Shown in pieces: positions 35,117 through 43,737 of a DNA stretch of 64,000 bases (the stretch's first letter is position 1; every line of letters starts with the position of its first letter). Below the pieces are notes generated by a model. That model saw only the letters and a program-made list of their open reading frames with translations, was not told the DNA's origin and did no database searches. Position numbers and translations under genes: made by a program. Location: NCBI RefSeq assembly GCF_029836165.1, contig NZ_JAOEBG010000014.1, positions 1-64,000 of the forward strand, written 5' to 3'. Source of the DNA: Pseudomonas sp. GD04091 (GTDB taxonomy: Bacteria > Pseudomonadota > Gammaproteobacteria > Pseudomonadales > Pseudomonadaceae).

Positions 35117-36187
35117 TCAGTAGCCGAGCGACTGCAGCAACTGGCCTTCGCTGCGCGGCACTGGACGGCCGTAGAAACGCATCAGCTCACCCGCGCGGTT
35201 GGTGAAGATGCCATCCACGCCGGCTTTCATCGCCTTGTCGAAGTCCACTGCCTGGTCAAGGGTGTACACATGCACCAGCAGGCCCTTGTCATGGCTGGCC
35301 TGGTTCATCCAGGGCTGGATCAGGTCGGCATAGCTCTGCTCGCCCAGATGGGTACGGGTCGCCGAGGGTCCGGTCCCGATGGCGCCATCCGCCTTGGCGT
35401 AATCGAGCCAACGTTCGAACTCGGCACGGTCCTTGGGTTGCTGACGGGCGTAGAAGGCGGACTTGTCCCTTTCGCCGGACTCGGCGAAGTCCTGCCCGGA
35501 GGCAGGTTCGATAGCCCCCTTGGCCACCCACAGCAGCAGGATCTTGGGTATTTGCGGCATGGCCTCGTGCAGCAGCTTGAGGCTGTTGCGGTCGAATGTC
35601 TGCAACACCACGCGGCCCGGCTCGTCGAGCCAGCCCCGTGCCTCGAGCCGGGCTTTCAGGTCCTGCTCGATCCCGGGAAACTGCGCCGGCTGCTTGGTCT
35701 CGATGTAGAGGCCAGGGTGGCGCCCGGGGCTACCTTCGGCGATGTCGATCACCTCGTCGAGGGTCAGAATCCGCTGTGCCTTGAACGCTTCACGCGCCCG
35801 CTCTGGATAAGCCTTGTTGAACCAGCTGCCGGCGTCCAGCGCCTTGAGTTCGGCCAGGGTGAACGCACTGACCGGGCTGTCCTTGCGCTCGGGGTAGCGT
35901 TCGGCGACATCGCTGGTGCGGGCCAGCACATCGTCGTGCACCACCACCAGCACGCCGTCGCGGGTACGCTGCAGGTCCATTTCCAGGTAATCGGCACCCA
36001 GTTCGCGGGCCAGCAGGTAGGCCGGCCGAGTGGACTCGGGGGCATCGTACGAGGCGCCGCGATGGGCGATCACGGCAGGGAGCGGGATACCTTGGGCACT
36101 GGCGAGGTCCTGGCTGCTGGCGGCGCAGGTGGCGCCGGTCGCCAACAACGTGCTCAGGCCAAGGACCATGATCAGGGGCGTATGCAT
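35117..36187 (-). CDS. Periplasmic glycerophosphodiester phosphodiesterase (GlpQ-like)
   Basis: The enzyme hydrolyses glycerophosphodiesters to glycerol 3-phosphate and an alcohol. The 356-residue protein has a signal peptide (MHTPLIMVLGLSTLLATGAT, cleaved near CAA), so it is periplasmic. The GDPD core shows IAHRGASYDAPESTRPAY with His42/Arg43, EMDLQRTRDGVLVVVHDD with Glu69, Asp71 and His84, and a C-terminal DGIFTNRAGELM. The length suits GlpQ rather than cytosolic UgpQ (about 250). The start at 36187 has AAGGAA 7 nt upstream; the longer open frame is rejected. It stands alone between the two iron cassettes. Confidence 0.92.
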   Translation of the reverse strand: MHTPLIMVLGLSTLLATGATCAASSQDLASAQGIPLPAVIAHRGASYDAPESTRPAYLLARELGADYLEMDLQRTRDGVLVVVHDDVLARTSDVAERYPERKDSPVSAFTLAELKALDAGSWFNKAYPERAREAFKAQRILTLDEVIDIAEGSPGRHPGLYIETKQPAQFPGIEQDLKARLEARGWLDEPGRVVLQTFDRNSLKLLHEAMPQIPKILLLWVAKGAIEPASGQDFAESGERDKSAFYARQQPKDRAEFERWLDYAKADGAIGTGPSATRTHLGEQSYADLIQPWMNQASHDKGLLVHVYTLDQAVDFDKAMKAGVDGIFTNRAGELMRFYGRPVPRSEGQLLQSLGY

Positions 36188-36320
36188 TCGACTGTTCCTT
36201 GTAGAAGTGGGCTGGCCCGCGATGGCTATCAGCGGCGCGTTCCTGTGGACGGCAAGCCTCGCACACTCTGCATGACATGCTAAAGTCGCCCGCGTTTCCC
36301 CCGCAGCCCACGGATTTTCC

Positions 36321-37337
36321 ATGCCCGCACTCGACACCCACCTGCCCGCCTGGGCCGACCTCAACCAGCGCCACCCCTGCTCCGCCCTGCTGCTGGGCAA
36401 TGGTGCCAGCCGCGCGCTGTGGAAACCGTTCGGCTACTTTTCGCTGTTCGAAGAGGCACAACGGGTGCGGCACAAGGCACTGGGCGTGAGCGACCAGGCG
36501 TTGTTCAAGGCTCTCGGCAGCGAGCTGTTCGAGCCCGTGCTCAGCACCCTGAACACGACCGTGCGCGCCAACGCCGCCCTGGCGATCAACTCCACCGCGC
36601 CACTGAACCGCTATTACTCGATCAAGGAAGCGCTGATCCACGCGGTACGGGCCGTGCATCTGCCCTGGCCGCTGTTCAGCGTCGAGACGCGCCGGGCGGT
36701 CAACCAGGCGTTGCGTCAGTACCGCACGGTCTACACCAGCAACTATGACCTGATCCTGCCCTGGGCCATCGCCGAGGATCCACAGGGCTTCGCCAGCCTG
36801 TTCGACGAACAGGGCTTCTTCGATGTCCGCCGTGCGCCAGGAGAAGGTATTCGTGCCCTGCACCTGCATGGCGGCATGCACCTGCTCAAGCTGCCCGACG
36901 GCAGCACCCGCCAGCGCAGCGCCGAACAGGCCGAACTGCTGGAGGGCTTCGCCGTCAACATCCCTGGCGAGGTGCCGCTGTTCATCAATGAAAGCCGCAG
37001 CGACGACAAGCTGCGCGCCGTGCGCAACTCCGACTACCTGTCCTGGAGCCTGGGACAGCTCGCCCAGGAGCGGGAAGGCCTGTGCCTGTTCGGCCAGCAC
37101 CTGGACGCCAGCGACCAGCATCTGCTCGAGGCGATTCGCCAAGCGCGCCCCCGTCACCTGGCCATCGCCATCCGCCCACTGAGCGAAGCGTCAATCATCA
37201 ACCAGAAGCAGCACTTTACCGATCGTTTCAGCGCAGTAGCTGGCACTTCACTGTATTTCTTCGATGCCTCCAGCCACCCGCTGGGACTCCCCGAACTGGC
37301 CATTCCCGTGCCTGCCGAACACAACCGGCGGCGTTGA
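36321..37337 (+). CDS. DUF4917-family protein with SIR2-like features
   Basis: A 338-residue soluble protein. The N-terminal LLLGNGASRAL (GNGAS at 26-30), TSNYDL at 139-144 and HLHGGMH at 181-187 follow the order of nucleotide-binding motifs in SIR2-like proteins (GxGxS, TxNYD, LHG). This suggests an NAD-type fold. I recall the family as DUF4917, function unknown. It stands alone, is divergent from the glycerophosphodiesterase and is followed by the second iron cassette. SIR2-like domains occur in deacylases and in NAD-depleting defence proteins; which applies here is unknown. Confidence 0.72.
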   Translation: MPALDTHLPAWADLNQRHPCSALLLGNGASRALWKPFGYFSLFEEAQRVRHKALGVSDQALFKALGSELFEPVLSTLNTTVRANAALAINSTAPLNRYYSIKEALIHAVRAVHLPWPLFSVETRRAVNQALRQYRTVYTSNYDLILPWAIAEDPQGFASLFDEQGFFDVRRAPGEGIRALHLHGGMHLLKLPDGSTRQRSAEQAELLEGFAVNIPGEVPLFINESRSDDKLRAVRNSDYLSWSLGQLAQEREGLCLFGQHLDASDQHLLEAIRQARPRHLAIAIRPLSEASIINQKQHFTDRFSAVAGTSLYFFDASSHPLGLPELAIPVPAEHNRRR

Positions 37338-37349
37338 TCGTGCCACTTT

Positions 37350-37368
37350 GCAAATGTAAATAATTCTC
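37350..37368 (+). promoter_or_regulatory. Fur-box candidate upstream of second FecI/FecR pair
   Basis: GCAAATGTAAATAATTCTC matches 13 of 19 positions of the Fur consensus and lies 46 nt before the sigma-factor start. It is an AT-rich island in GC-rich surroundings. Confidence 0.6.
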
Positions 37369-37413
37369 GATAAGATCCGCACCCTTTCCTCTCGCCAACC
37401 CCGGAAAGCGTGC

Positions 37414-37947
37414 ATGCAGCGCCCCAAGCCCGACCCCGCCGCCCAGGAAACCTGTCGCGGTTTCTATGCCGACATCCTGCATTTCCTGCGCAAGCGCATG
37501 GACAATGCCAGCGATGCCGCGGACATGACCCAGGACGTGTTCGCGCAATGGCTTGGCTACCGGGACCGGGCCAAGGTGGAGCAGCCCCGAGCGTTCCTGT
37601 TCCAGATGGCGCGTAACCTGCTCAGCGACCACTGGCGACGGCAGAAGGTGCGCCATGCGGTACTGGCCGACGACAGCTTGCCGGACGAGCCGCCTGCGCC
37701 GGCCAACGACCCGCTGGAGCACGCCCAGCAGCAGCAACGGCTGAATCAATTGCGCCAAGTGCTCGCCGAGCTCTCGCCGCGACGACGCGAAGCCCTTATG
37801 CTGCACCGTTTCGAAGGCCTGACCCAGGCCCAGATCGCCGAACGCATGAACATTTCCGTCAGCATGGTCGAGAAGCACATCGCCGCCGCCCTGCTGCAAT
37901 GCAAGCAACGCCTGGACAGTGACACCGGCATGGAGCAGTCCTCATGA
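37414..37947 (+). CDS. FecI-type ECF sigma factor (HasI-like)
   Basis: A 177-residue ECF sigma factor: region 2 in SDAADMTQDVFAQWLGYRDR and AFLFQMARNLLSDHWRRQKV, region 4 in LSPRRREALMLHRFEGLTQA and MNISVSMVEKHIAAALLQCK. It overlaps the downstream FecR gene by 4 nt (ATGA). With the HasR-like receptor it forms a complete cell-surface signalling set like HasI-HasS-HasR. The name is by analogy only. Confidence 0.9.
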   Translation: MQRPKPDPAAQETCRGFYADILHFLRKRMDNASDAADMTQDVFAQWLGYRDRAKVEQPRAFLFQMARNLLSDHWRRQKVRHAVLADDSLPDEPPAPANDPLEHAQQQQRLNQLRQVLAELSPRRREALMLHRFEGLTQAQIAERMNISVSMVEKHIAAALLQCKQRLDSDTGMEQSS

Positions 37948-38897
37948 CCCCCACCGACGAGCTCGACCCGCGCCCGATCGACGCCCAGGCGGCGAGCTGG
38001 TTCAGTCGCAACCGCAATGCCCCTTCACGGGAGGAGCGCAAGGCATTCGCCCAATGGATGCAGGTAGCGGAGCACGCGCGCGCCTATCGCCAGTTCGAAC
38101 AACTGTGGGACGACCTGGCGGCGCTCAAGCAAGCCAACCGCCCGGTCCCGCTGCCGGTCCGCCGCCCGCCGCGCTGGCGTCCGACCCTGGCGACAGCGGC
38201 GGCGCTGCTGTGCGCGATAGTGGTCGGCAACCCAGGCGCCGGCAGCGAAACGGTCAGCCAGCGCATTGCCGCCAGCCAGACAGCGCAGCACCTGCAACTG
38301 CCCGACGGCAGCCAGCTGTACGTGAACAGCCAGACCCGCCTGCGCCTGGATTTCAGCGCCGAACGCCGGCTGATCCACCTCGATCATGGCCAGCTATACA
38401 TCGACGTCGCGCCCGACAAGGAACGCCCGCTGTTCGTCGACGCCGGCAGCGGCCGGGTGCGTGTCGTCGGTACCGGTTTCGACCTGCGGCGTGGCGACCG
38501 TGAACTGGTGGTTGGCGTCGCTCACGGCCAGGTGGCGTTCGAAACGCCCGGCGAGCGAAACGCCCCGCTGCTGCTCGGCGCCCAGCAGGGCGCCACCTAC
38601 GACCTGGCCCAAGGCAGCCTGACCCGCCAGGAACTGGGCGAGCAGTCCGTCGCCGATTGGCGCGAGGGCCATGTGAGCTTCCGCAATCGCGAGCTGGCCA
38701 GCCTGATCGACGAACTCGGGCTCTACCGCCAACAGCCGGTGGTGCTGGCCGATCCGGCCCTGGGTCGCTACAAGGTCTCCGGCAATCTCGATGTGCACGA
38801 TCCAGACGCGCTGCTCAACGCACTGCCCGCCTTGCTACCGGTCAAGACCACCTTACTGGCCGACGGCCGCCTGCGCATCGAGCGGCGCCGAAAATAA
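37944..38897 (+). CDS. FecR-type sigma regulator (HasS-like)
   Basis: A 317-residue protein with the DUF4880-like N-terminus (QAASWFSRNRNAPSREERKA, FAQWMQVAEHARAYRQFEQL) and one membrane span at about 79-95. A periplasmic FecR domain follows (HLQLPDGSQLYVNSQTRLRL, VRVVGTGFDLRRGDRELVV), then a C-terminal STN-contact-like region (FRNRELASLIDELGLYRQQP, VSGNLDVHDPDALLNALPAL). The last region resembles the STN fold and is probably the receptor-binding part. It is translationally coupled to the sigma factor. Confidence 0.92.
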   Translation: MTPTDELDPRPIDAQAASWFSRNRNAPSREERKAFAQWMQVAEHARAYRQFEQLWDDLAALKQANRPVPLPVRRPPRWRPTLATAAALLCAIVVGNPGAGSETVSQRIAASQTAQHLQLPDGSQLYVNSQTRLRLDFSAERRLIHLDHGQLYIDVAPDKERPLFVDAGSGRVRVVGTGFDLRRGDRELVVGVAHGQVAFETPGERNAPLLLGAQQGATYDLAQGSLTRQELGEQSVADWREGHVSFRNRELASLIDELGLYRQQPVVLADPALGRYKVSGNLDVHDPDALLNALPALLPVKTTLLADGRLRIERRRK

Positions 38898-38900
38898 TTT

Positions 38901-38919
38901 GAGAATTTTTATCATTCGC
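38901..38919 (+). promoter_or_regulatory. Fur-box candidate upstream of the HasR-like receptor
   Basis: GAGAATTTTTATCATTCGC matches 13 of 19 positions of the Fur consensus. It starts 4 nt after the fecR stop and 91 nt before the receptor start, so the receptor may have its own Fur-repressed promoter besides the ECF-sigma one. Confidence 0.55.
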
Positions 38920-39009
38920 AGGTGAGGCTTTTTCGCAAAGACGCGTCTTCCTCCTCGCCTGCCGCGTGATGGCGGGCTTTTTCCGGCCTTTTGCCGTTTG
39001 GGGGAATCC

Positions 39010-41562
39010 ATGTTGTCCGCGTTGCGTCCGTTGCACTGCCTGCCTGCCCGACCTACCTTGCTCGCCCTGTGCCTGGCCGTGAGCCTGGCCGCCGAAGCCG
39101 CTCCCGTGCCGTTCGACCTGCCAGCGCAACCGCTGGCTCGCTCGTTGAGCCAGCTGGCCCAGCAGGCCAAGGTTCAGCTGCTGTTCGACGAGGCCCTGCT
39201 CGGCACGACCCAGGCTCCGGCCCTGAAGGGCGACTTCGAAGCCGAAACGGCCATCAGCCGGCTGCTGATCGGCAGCCGCTTCAACGTCGTGCGCATGGGC
39301 AACACCTACGTGGTGCGCCTGCGCGAGGACGACCCGAGCGCCGACAACAGCATCCAGCTCGGCGCCTTGAGCATCGTCGGTGACGGCCAGCAGGTCGACG
39401 CAGGCAACGTCGGGCGCTCGACCCTCGACCAGGAACAGATCGACCGCTATCAGCCGAACAACATCCCCAGCGTGCTCGCCACCCTGCCGGGCGTGAACAT
39501 GGGCGGTTCCTCCAAGCCCGGCGGCCAGACCATCAACATCTGGGGCCTGGGCGATGCCGAAGACGTGCCAATGACCCTCGACGGCGCCCCCAAGAGCGGC
39601 TTCGAACGCTACCAGCAAGGCACGATCTTCATCGAGCCGGAACTGATCAAGCACATCGAAGTGGACAAGGGGCCGCACTCGGTGAAGACCGGCAACGGCG
39701 GTTTCGGCGGCAGCGTCAACATGGAGACCAAGGACGCCGGCGACCTGCTGCAGGAAGGCCGCAACAGCGGCGCCATGCTCAAGTACGGCTATGCCAGCAA
39801 CGACCACCAGCAGATCTACAGCTCGGCGCTGTTCGGCCGCAGCGATGATGGCCGCTTCGATGGCCTGGTCTATTACACCAAGCGCGACGGCGGCAACCTG
39901 AAGATGGCCGACAACCTGCCCGACCCGAACAACCAGTGGCCGATCAACCCCAAGCGCGTGCCCTACAGCGCCCTGGACCTGGATGGCATGCTGCTCAAGG
40001 GCAATGTCCACTTCACCGACGAACACAGCCTGGGGCTCTCCTACTCACGCTCGCAGAGCGAACGCTGGACCACCTTCGCCTCCACCGCCTACCCGGCTCC
40101 GCCGTCGGCCGCGGACATCAAGAAATATGGCTACGAAGGTTCGCTCAAGCGCTTCCTGGCCAACCGCACCACCATCGACACCACCTGGTCGGCGACCTAC
40201 AAGTACCAGCCGATCGAGAATCCGTGGGTCGACCTGCAGGTGAAATATTCCGAATCCGACACCAAGCAGACCGACGAGCGCGACGCCACGGCGTTCTTCC
40301 AGCCAGCCACCGGCGGGCGCAAGATGGACACCGAGTACAAGGACCGCATGCTCGACGTGAAGAACACCAGCAGCTTCCTCACCGGGCCGCTGGAACACGC
40401 GCTGACCGCGGGCGTGCAGGTCCGCCGCCACGATCGCGACACGCAGATGTGGATGCCCGGCAAGACCTATGAGGTGCCCAAGTACAACTATGGCCATTAC
40501 CAGCCGTACTTCATGCCCAGCGGCCAGGTCGACAGCCAGGGCTACTACCTGCAGGACGCCATCACCCTGGGCAGCCTGACCATCACCCCTTCGCTGCGCT
40601 ATGACCACGTCACCAACGAAGGCAAGCCCAACCAGGCGCCCTACTACAACAATCCGGCCGCGGGTCACGACTACAGCGACAAGACCTACAGTGGCTGGTC
40701 GCCACGCCTGTCGCTGTTCTGGAAAGTCACCGAGCAGACCGCCCTGTTCGCCGACTACAGCAAGACCTGGCGCGCCCCGGTGCTGGACGAGCAGTACGAG
40801 GTGCAAGGGGTGGGCAGCCGCACCGCCACCAGCCGCAACCTCGACCCTGAACGTATCACCGGCGTGCGCGTGGGCAGCATCAGCGACTTCTCCAACGTGT
40901 TCACCCAGGGCGACAGCGCCCAGGTGCGCGCCACGCTGTTTCGCAACAAGATCACCGACGAGATCTTCAAGGCCACCGGCGTCGGCTGCCAGGAACAGCT
41001 GGTCACCGGCGGCAGCATCGCCAACACCTGTGGCGGTGGCCTGATGGGCAACTACCGCAACATCGGCGACGTGGTCTACAAGGGCTTCGAGATCGAGACG
41101 TTCTACGACTCCACCTACCTGTTCGGTGCGGTGTCGTACGCCTGGATGGAAGGCCGCCATGAAGGTGCCTACACCAACCCGTGGGGGCCGGATGTGTGGG
41201 CCAAGGACGTGCCGGCGCCCAAATGGATCACCACCCTGGGCGTGAAGATTCCGGCCTGGGACGCCCGCGTCGGCTGGACCGCGCAATTCGTCGGCGCGAC
41301 CCACCACCTGCCCAGCGACAAGTACTTCGAAGGCCCGGCCAGCGCGCTCGGTGACCGTTACTACGACAACTTCGGCAACGAGAAGTACGAGATCCACGGA
41401 CTGTTCGCCAACTGGAAACCGCAACAGCCCTACCTGAAGGGAACCGAGGTCAACCTGACCGTGGACAACCTGTTCAACAAGGCGATCAGACCAGAGCTGT
41501 CGGGGGAAAACGCCTATACCGTCGGACGCAATGCCAAGATCAGCGTGACCCGGTTCTTCTGA
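39010..41562 (+). CDS. TonB-dependent heme/hemophore receptor, HasR-like, with STN domain
   Basis: An 850-residue receptor with a signal peptide of about 30 residues, an STN domain (FDLPAQPLARSLSQLAQQAK, LKGDFEAETAISRLLIGSRF) and a plug (IDRYQPNNIPSVLATLPGVN, VDKGPHSVKTGNGGFGGSVN). The large barrel ends NAKISVTRFF. The barrel carries WRAPVLDEQYEV and SRNLDPERITG, variants of the FRAP and NPDL boxes of heme receptors. The ATG at 39010 is preferred over an in-frame TTG at 38998. It follows a FecI/FecR pair as HasR does, but no hasA hemophore gene follows. Heme as ligand is an inference. Confidence 0.85.
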   Translation: MLSALRPLHCLPARPTLLALCLAVSLAAEAAPVPFDLPAQPLARSLSQLAQQAKVQLLFDEALLGTTQAPALKGDFEAETAISRLLIGSRFNVVRMGNTYVVRLREDDPSADNSIQLGALSIVGDGQQVDAGNVGRSTLDQEQIDRYQPNNIPSVLATLPGVNMGGSSKPGGQTINIWGLGDAEDVPMTLDGAPKSGFERYQQGTIFIEPELIKHIEVDKGPHSVKTGNGGFGGSVNMETKDAGDLLQEGRNSGAMLKYGYASNDHQQIYSSALFGRSDDGRFDGLVYYTKRDGGNLKMADNLPDPNNQWPINPKRVPYSALDLDGMLLKGNVHFTDEHSLGLSYSRSQSERWTTFASTAYPAPPSAADIKKYGYEGSLKRFLANRTTIDTTWSATYKYQPIENPWVDLQVKYSESDTKQTDERDATAFFQPATGGRKMDTEYKDRMLDVKNTSSFLTGPLEHALTAGVQVRRHDRDTQMWMPGKTYEVPKYNYGHYQPYFMPSGQVDSQGYYLQDAITLGSLTITPSLRYDHVTNEGKPNQAPYYNNPAAGHDYSDKTYSGWSPRLSLFWKVTEQTALFADYSKTWRAPVLDEQYEVQGVGSRTATSRNLDPERITGVRVGSISDFSNVFTQGDSAQVRATLFRNKITDEIFKATGVGCQEQLVTGGSIANTCGGGLMGNYRNIGDVVYKGFEIETFYDSTYLFGAVSYAWMEGRHEGAYTNPWGPDVWAKDVPAPKWITTLGVKIPAWDARVGWTAQFVGATHHLPSDKYFEGPASALGDRYYDNFGNEKYEIHGLFANWKPQQPYLKGTEVNLTVDNLFNKAIRPELSGENAYTVGRNAKISVTRFF

Positions 41563-41595
41563 AGCAGCCAATCGGCACTGATGCGAGGGACCGCA

Positions 41596-42090
41596 TCACC
41601 GCCCGCCGGTCACTCGCTCCTGTGCCCTGGCGACATTGACTTGCATTGCCACAAGGGCCAGTTCCAACAGGGTCTGGGCGATGCTGTAGTTTCCCCGAGC
41701 CTGCATCCACGAAAGGATGTCGGCGAGGTGCCAGAGCGACAGGCTGCCGTCATGCACCGGCACTGGAAAACTGCGGTGGTGAGAGAGCATCAGTTTGCGC
41801 ATGTTCTGCCGGGAGACGCCCACCAGCTCAGCCACATCGCTGAGGCCGACCAGATCAGGGCTGGCCTCGATCAAGCGGGCGTGCGGTATCAAACGCCGAA
41901 CATCCGCCAGGGCGCTGTGCATGGCCTCCCAGGCAGTCGCCCCTTCACGGGCGAAGGCCAACGCCAGGCGGCCTGGCTGGCCGATACCGACCACGGCGTC
42001 GTCGCAGCCGCTCTCTCCCAGGCGTTCGACCAGCGCATCGACATCTTCATCGTCGGTCAACTGGTACTTGAGGGTGAATTCATACTCCAT
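41596..42090 (-). CDS. HTH protein, probable antitoxin of a HicAB-like pair
   Basis: A 164-residue protein starting MEYEFTLKYQLTDDEDVDAL. Residues 1-75 have a beta-beta-beta-alpha pattern (GRLALAFAREGATAWEAMHS, ALADVRRLIPHARL) reminiscent of the HicB N-domain. Residues 80-130 form a MerR/excisionase-type helix-turn-helix (LVGLSDVAELVGVSRQNMRK) followed by a wing-like segment (FPVPVHDGSLSLWHLADIL). The start at 42090 overlaps the upstream stop in a TGATG, so it is coupled to the 90-residue gene. I read it as a DNA-binding antitoxin and autorepressor. The family is known to me only as a hypothetical DNA-binding protein. Confidence 0.72.
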   Translation of the reverse strand: MEYEFTLKYQLTDDEDVDALVERLGESGCDDAVVGIGQPGRLALAFAREGATAWEAMHSALADVRRLIPHARLIEASPDLVGLSDVAELVGVSRQNMRKLMLSHHRSFPVPVHDGSLSLWHLADILSWMQARGNYSIAQTLLELALVAMQVNVARAQERVTGGR

Positions 42091-42362
42091 CACTTGCGCT
42101 CCACGGACTGATTGACGATGCCGCGCGTCGACGTGCAGTTGTCGACGATCCGCCGTAACTGACGGGCGAAGTTGCCCGGGTTTTTCGGCGTGCTCCACAC
42201 GCTGGTGATGCAGAACTCGCCGCAACGGCATTCGCGGTCGTTGTTGGGGCAGTAGATGCGCCCCCAGCAATGGCCACCTCGTACCACGACTTTCCAGCCC
42301 TGCGCCTCGGCGTGTGTCAGGGTCTGCTCGACTTCCTTGTTGGGGTGTGCGGGGCGGGCCAT
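42090..42362 (-). CDS. Small HicA-like protein, probable toxin, Cys-rich
   Basis: A 90-residue protein starting MARPAHPNKEVEQTLTHAEA. Its predicted order is helix, strand (WKVVVRGG), strand (CWGRIYCP), strand (EFCITSVWST), helix (GNFARQLRRIVDN), the layout of HicA double-stranded-RNA-binding toxins. GGH31 sits where HicA has its catalytic GSHH/GxxH. Cysteines 38, 45, 47 and 51 in the connecting loop could bind zinc, a feature not in typical HicA. It is the first gene of a two-gene unit in hicA-hicB order. GGAG lies 8 nt before the ATG. Toxic RNase activity is an inference. Confidence 0.65.
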   Translation of the reverse strand: MARPAHPNKEVEQTLTHAEAQGWKVVVRGGHCWGRIYCPNNDRECRCGEFCITSVWSTPKNPGNFARQLRRIVDNCTSTRGIVNQSVERK

Positions 42363-42374
42363 CAGCTGTGCTCC

Positions 42375-42411
42375 AGTATGGACATGGGAATAAGGTTGTC
42401 AATCGACAACC
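42375..42411 (-). promoter_or_regulatory. Promoter and overlapping operator of the HicAB-like pair
   Basis: Minus strand TTGACA (42397-42402), 16-nt spacer, CATACT (42375-42380) form a good sigma-70 promoter 13 nt before the start codon. The perfect palindrome GGTTGTC-N4-GACAACC (42394-42411) covers the -35 box, as expected for autorepression by the HTH partner. Confidence 0.65.
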
Positions 42412-42516
42412 ACGAGATATCGACGGGCGTCATCCCGACCCAGCCTAGATCTCGTATCCCATCACTCCGCCTCGCGATCAGCGCTTGGGAAGCGTCCTAT
42501 CGCAAATCGGGAAACC

Positions 42517-43737
42517 CTACCCGGCGATCAGCCCATCGGCCTGCAGCAGGGTTTCCAGGCAGTGCTCGCGCACGCCGTAGAACGCCTTGAGTTCGGCAAT
42601 CTTCTCCAGCAGGGCCGCATTGTCCTGCGGCTGTCGACGCTTGACCGCCAGAATCATCTTGTTCTTGTTGGTGTGCTCCAGCGAGATGAACTCGAACACC
42701 TTGGTCTCGTAGCCGCAGGCTTCCAGGTACAAGGCGCGCAGGCTGTCGGTGAGCATCTCGGCCTGCTGCCCGAGGTGCAGGCCGTACTGCAGCATCGGCT
42801 GCAGCAGGCTGGGGCTGTGCAACTGGGGGCGGATCTGCTTGTGGCAGCACGGCGAGCACATGATGATCGCGGCGTTGCAGCGGATGCCGGTATGGATGGC
42901 ATAGTCGGTGGCGATGTCACAGGCATGCAGGGCGATCATCACCTCGATGGCGTCGGGGACCACGCTGCGCACATCACCGCATTCGAACACCAGGCCCGGA
43001 TGCTCCAGGCGCGCGGCGGCGGCGTTGCACAGCTCGACCATGTCCGGACGCAGCTCGACACCGGTGACCTTTGCCTCGCGTCCAAGGGTGTCGCGCAGGT
43101 AATCGTGCATGGCGAAGGTCAGGTAGCCCTTGCCCGAACCGAAGTCGGCCACCCGCAACACCTGATCCGCCGCGACCGGCGCGCTGGCCAGGGCATGGTC
43201 GAAGACTTCGATGAACTTGTTGATCTGCTTCCATTTGCGCGACATCGACGGAATCAGCGCACCTTGCGCATCGGTCACCCCGAGATCGCGAAGGAACGGC
43301 CGTGACAGCTCCAGGTAGCGCTTCTTCTGCCGGTCGTGCCCGGTCGCGGCCACATCAGGCTGGAGCTGTTGCGCCAGGTGACGCTGCAACATCGGTTTGC
43401 CCTTCTTGCTGAAGCCAAGCTGCACTTCACCCGCGGCGGTGAACAGGTGGGCGTTGCGAAAGCTTTCCGGCAACAGTTCGGCGACCAGCGCCTGGGCCTG
43501 GTCCAACGGCAGGTTGCGGGTGATGTCGCGGGTCTGGTGACGGTAGACCAGTTGCAGGCAGGCCTGGCCCTTGAGCTGCACCGGCTTGGCGATGATCCGT
43601 TGCAAGCTCTGGTCGGCGCCGACGTGGCGGGCCAGCACCAGCTTGCCCAGGCTGCCATCGGCCAGGGCATCGGCCAGCAGGCTCAGGAACTGGGCACGCG
43701 CATCCGGCGCGGTGGGAGCGGAAGAGGAAGAAGACAT
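42517..43737 (-). CDS. Class I SAM-dependent methyltransferase (Methyltransf_32 type)
   Basis: A 406-residue cytosolic protein. The C-terminal half has the SAM-binding motif VADFGSGKGYLTFAMHDYL (about 195-213), GVELRPDMVELCNAAAARLE and IALHACDIATDYAIHTGIRC. IIMCSPCCHKQIRPQLH follows with the PCCHKQ motif of the METTL25/RRNAD1-related group. The N-terminal half (1-150) is a family-specific domain that may bind substrate (LSRPFLRDLG, SMSRKWKQINKFIEVFDHA). The substrate is unknown; RNA is plausible. The gene is not coupled to its neighbours. The start is uncertain because the ribosome site is weak. Confidence 0.85.
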   Translation of the reverse strand: MSSSSSAPTAPDARAQFLSLLADALADGSLGKLVLARHVGADQSLQRIIAKPVQLKGQACLQLVYRHQTRDITRNLPLDQAQALVAELLPESFRNAHLFTAAGEVQLGFSKKGKPMLQRHLAQQLQPDVAATGHDRQKKRYLELSRPFLRDLGVTDAQGALIPSMSRKWKQINKFIEVFDHALASAPVAADQVLRVADFGSGKGYLTFAMHDYLRDTLGREAKVTGVELRPDMVELCNAAAARLEHPGLVFECGDVRSVVPDAIEVMIALHACDIATDYAIHTGIRCNAAIIMCSPCCHKQIRPQLHSPSLLQPMLQYGLHLGQQAEMLTDSLRALYLEACGYETKVFEFISLEHTNKNKMILAVKRRQPQDNAALLEKIAELKAFYGVREHCLETLLQADGLIAG

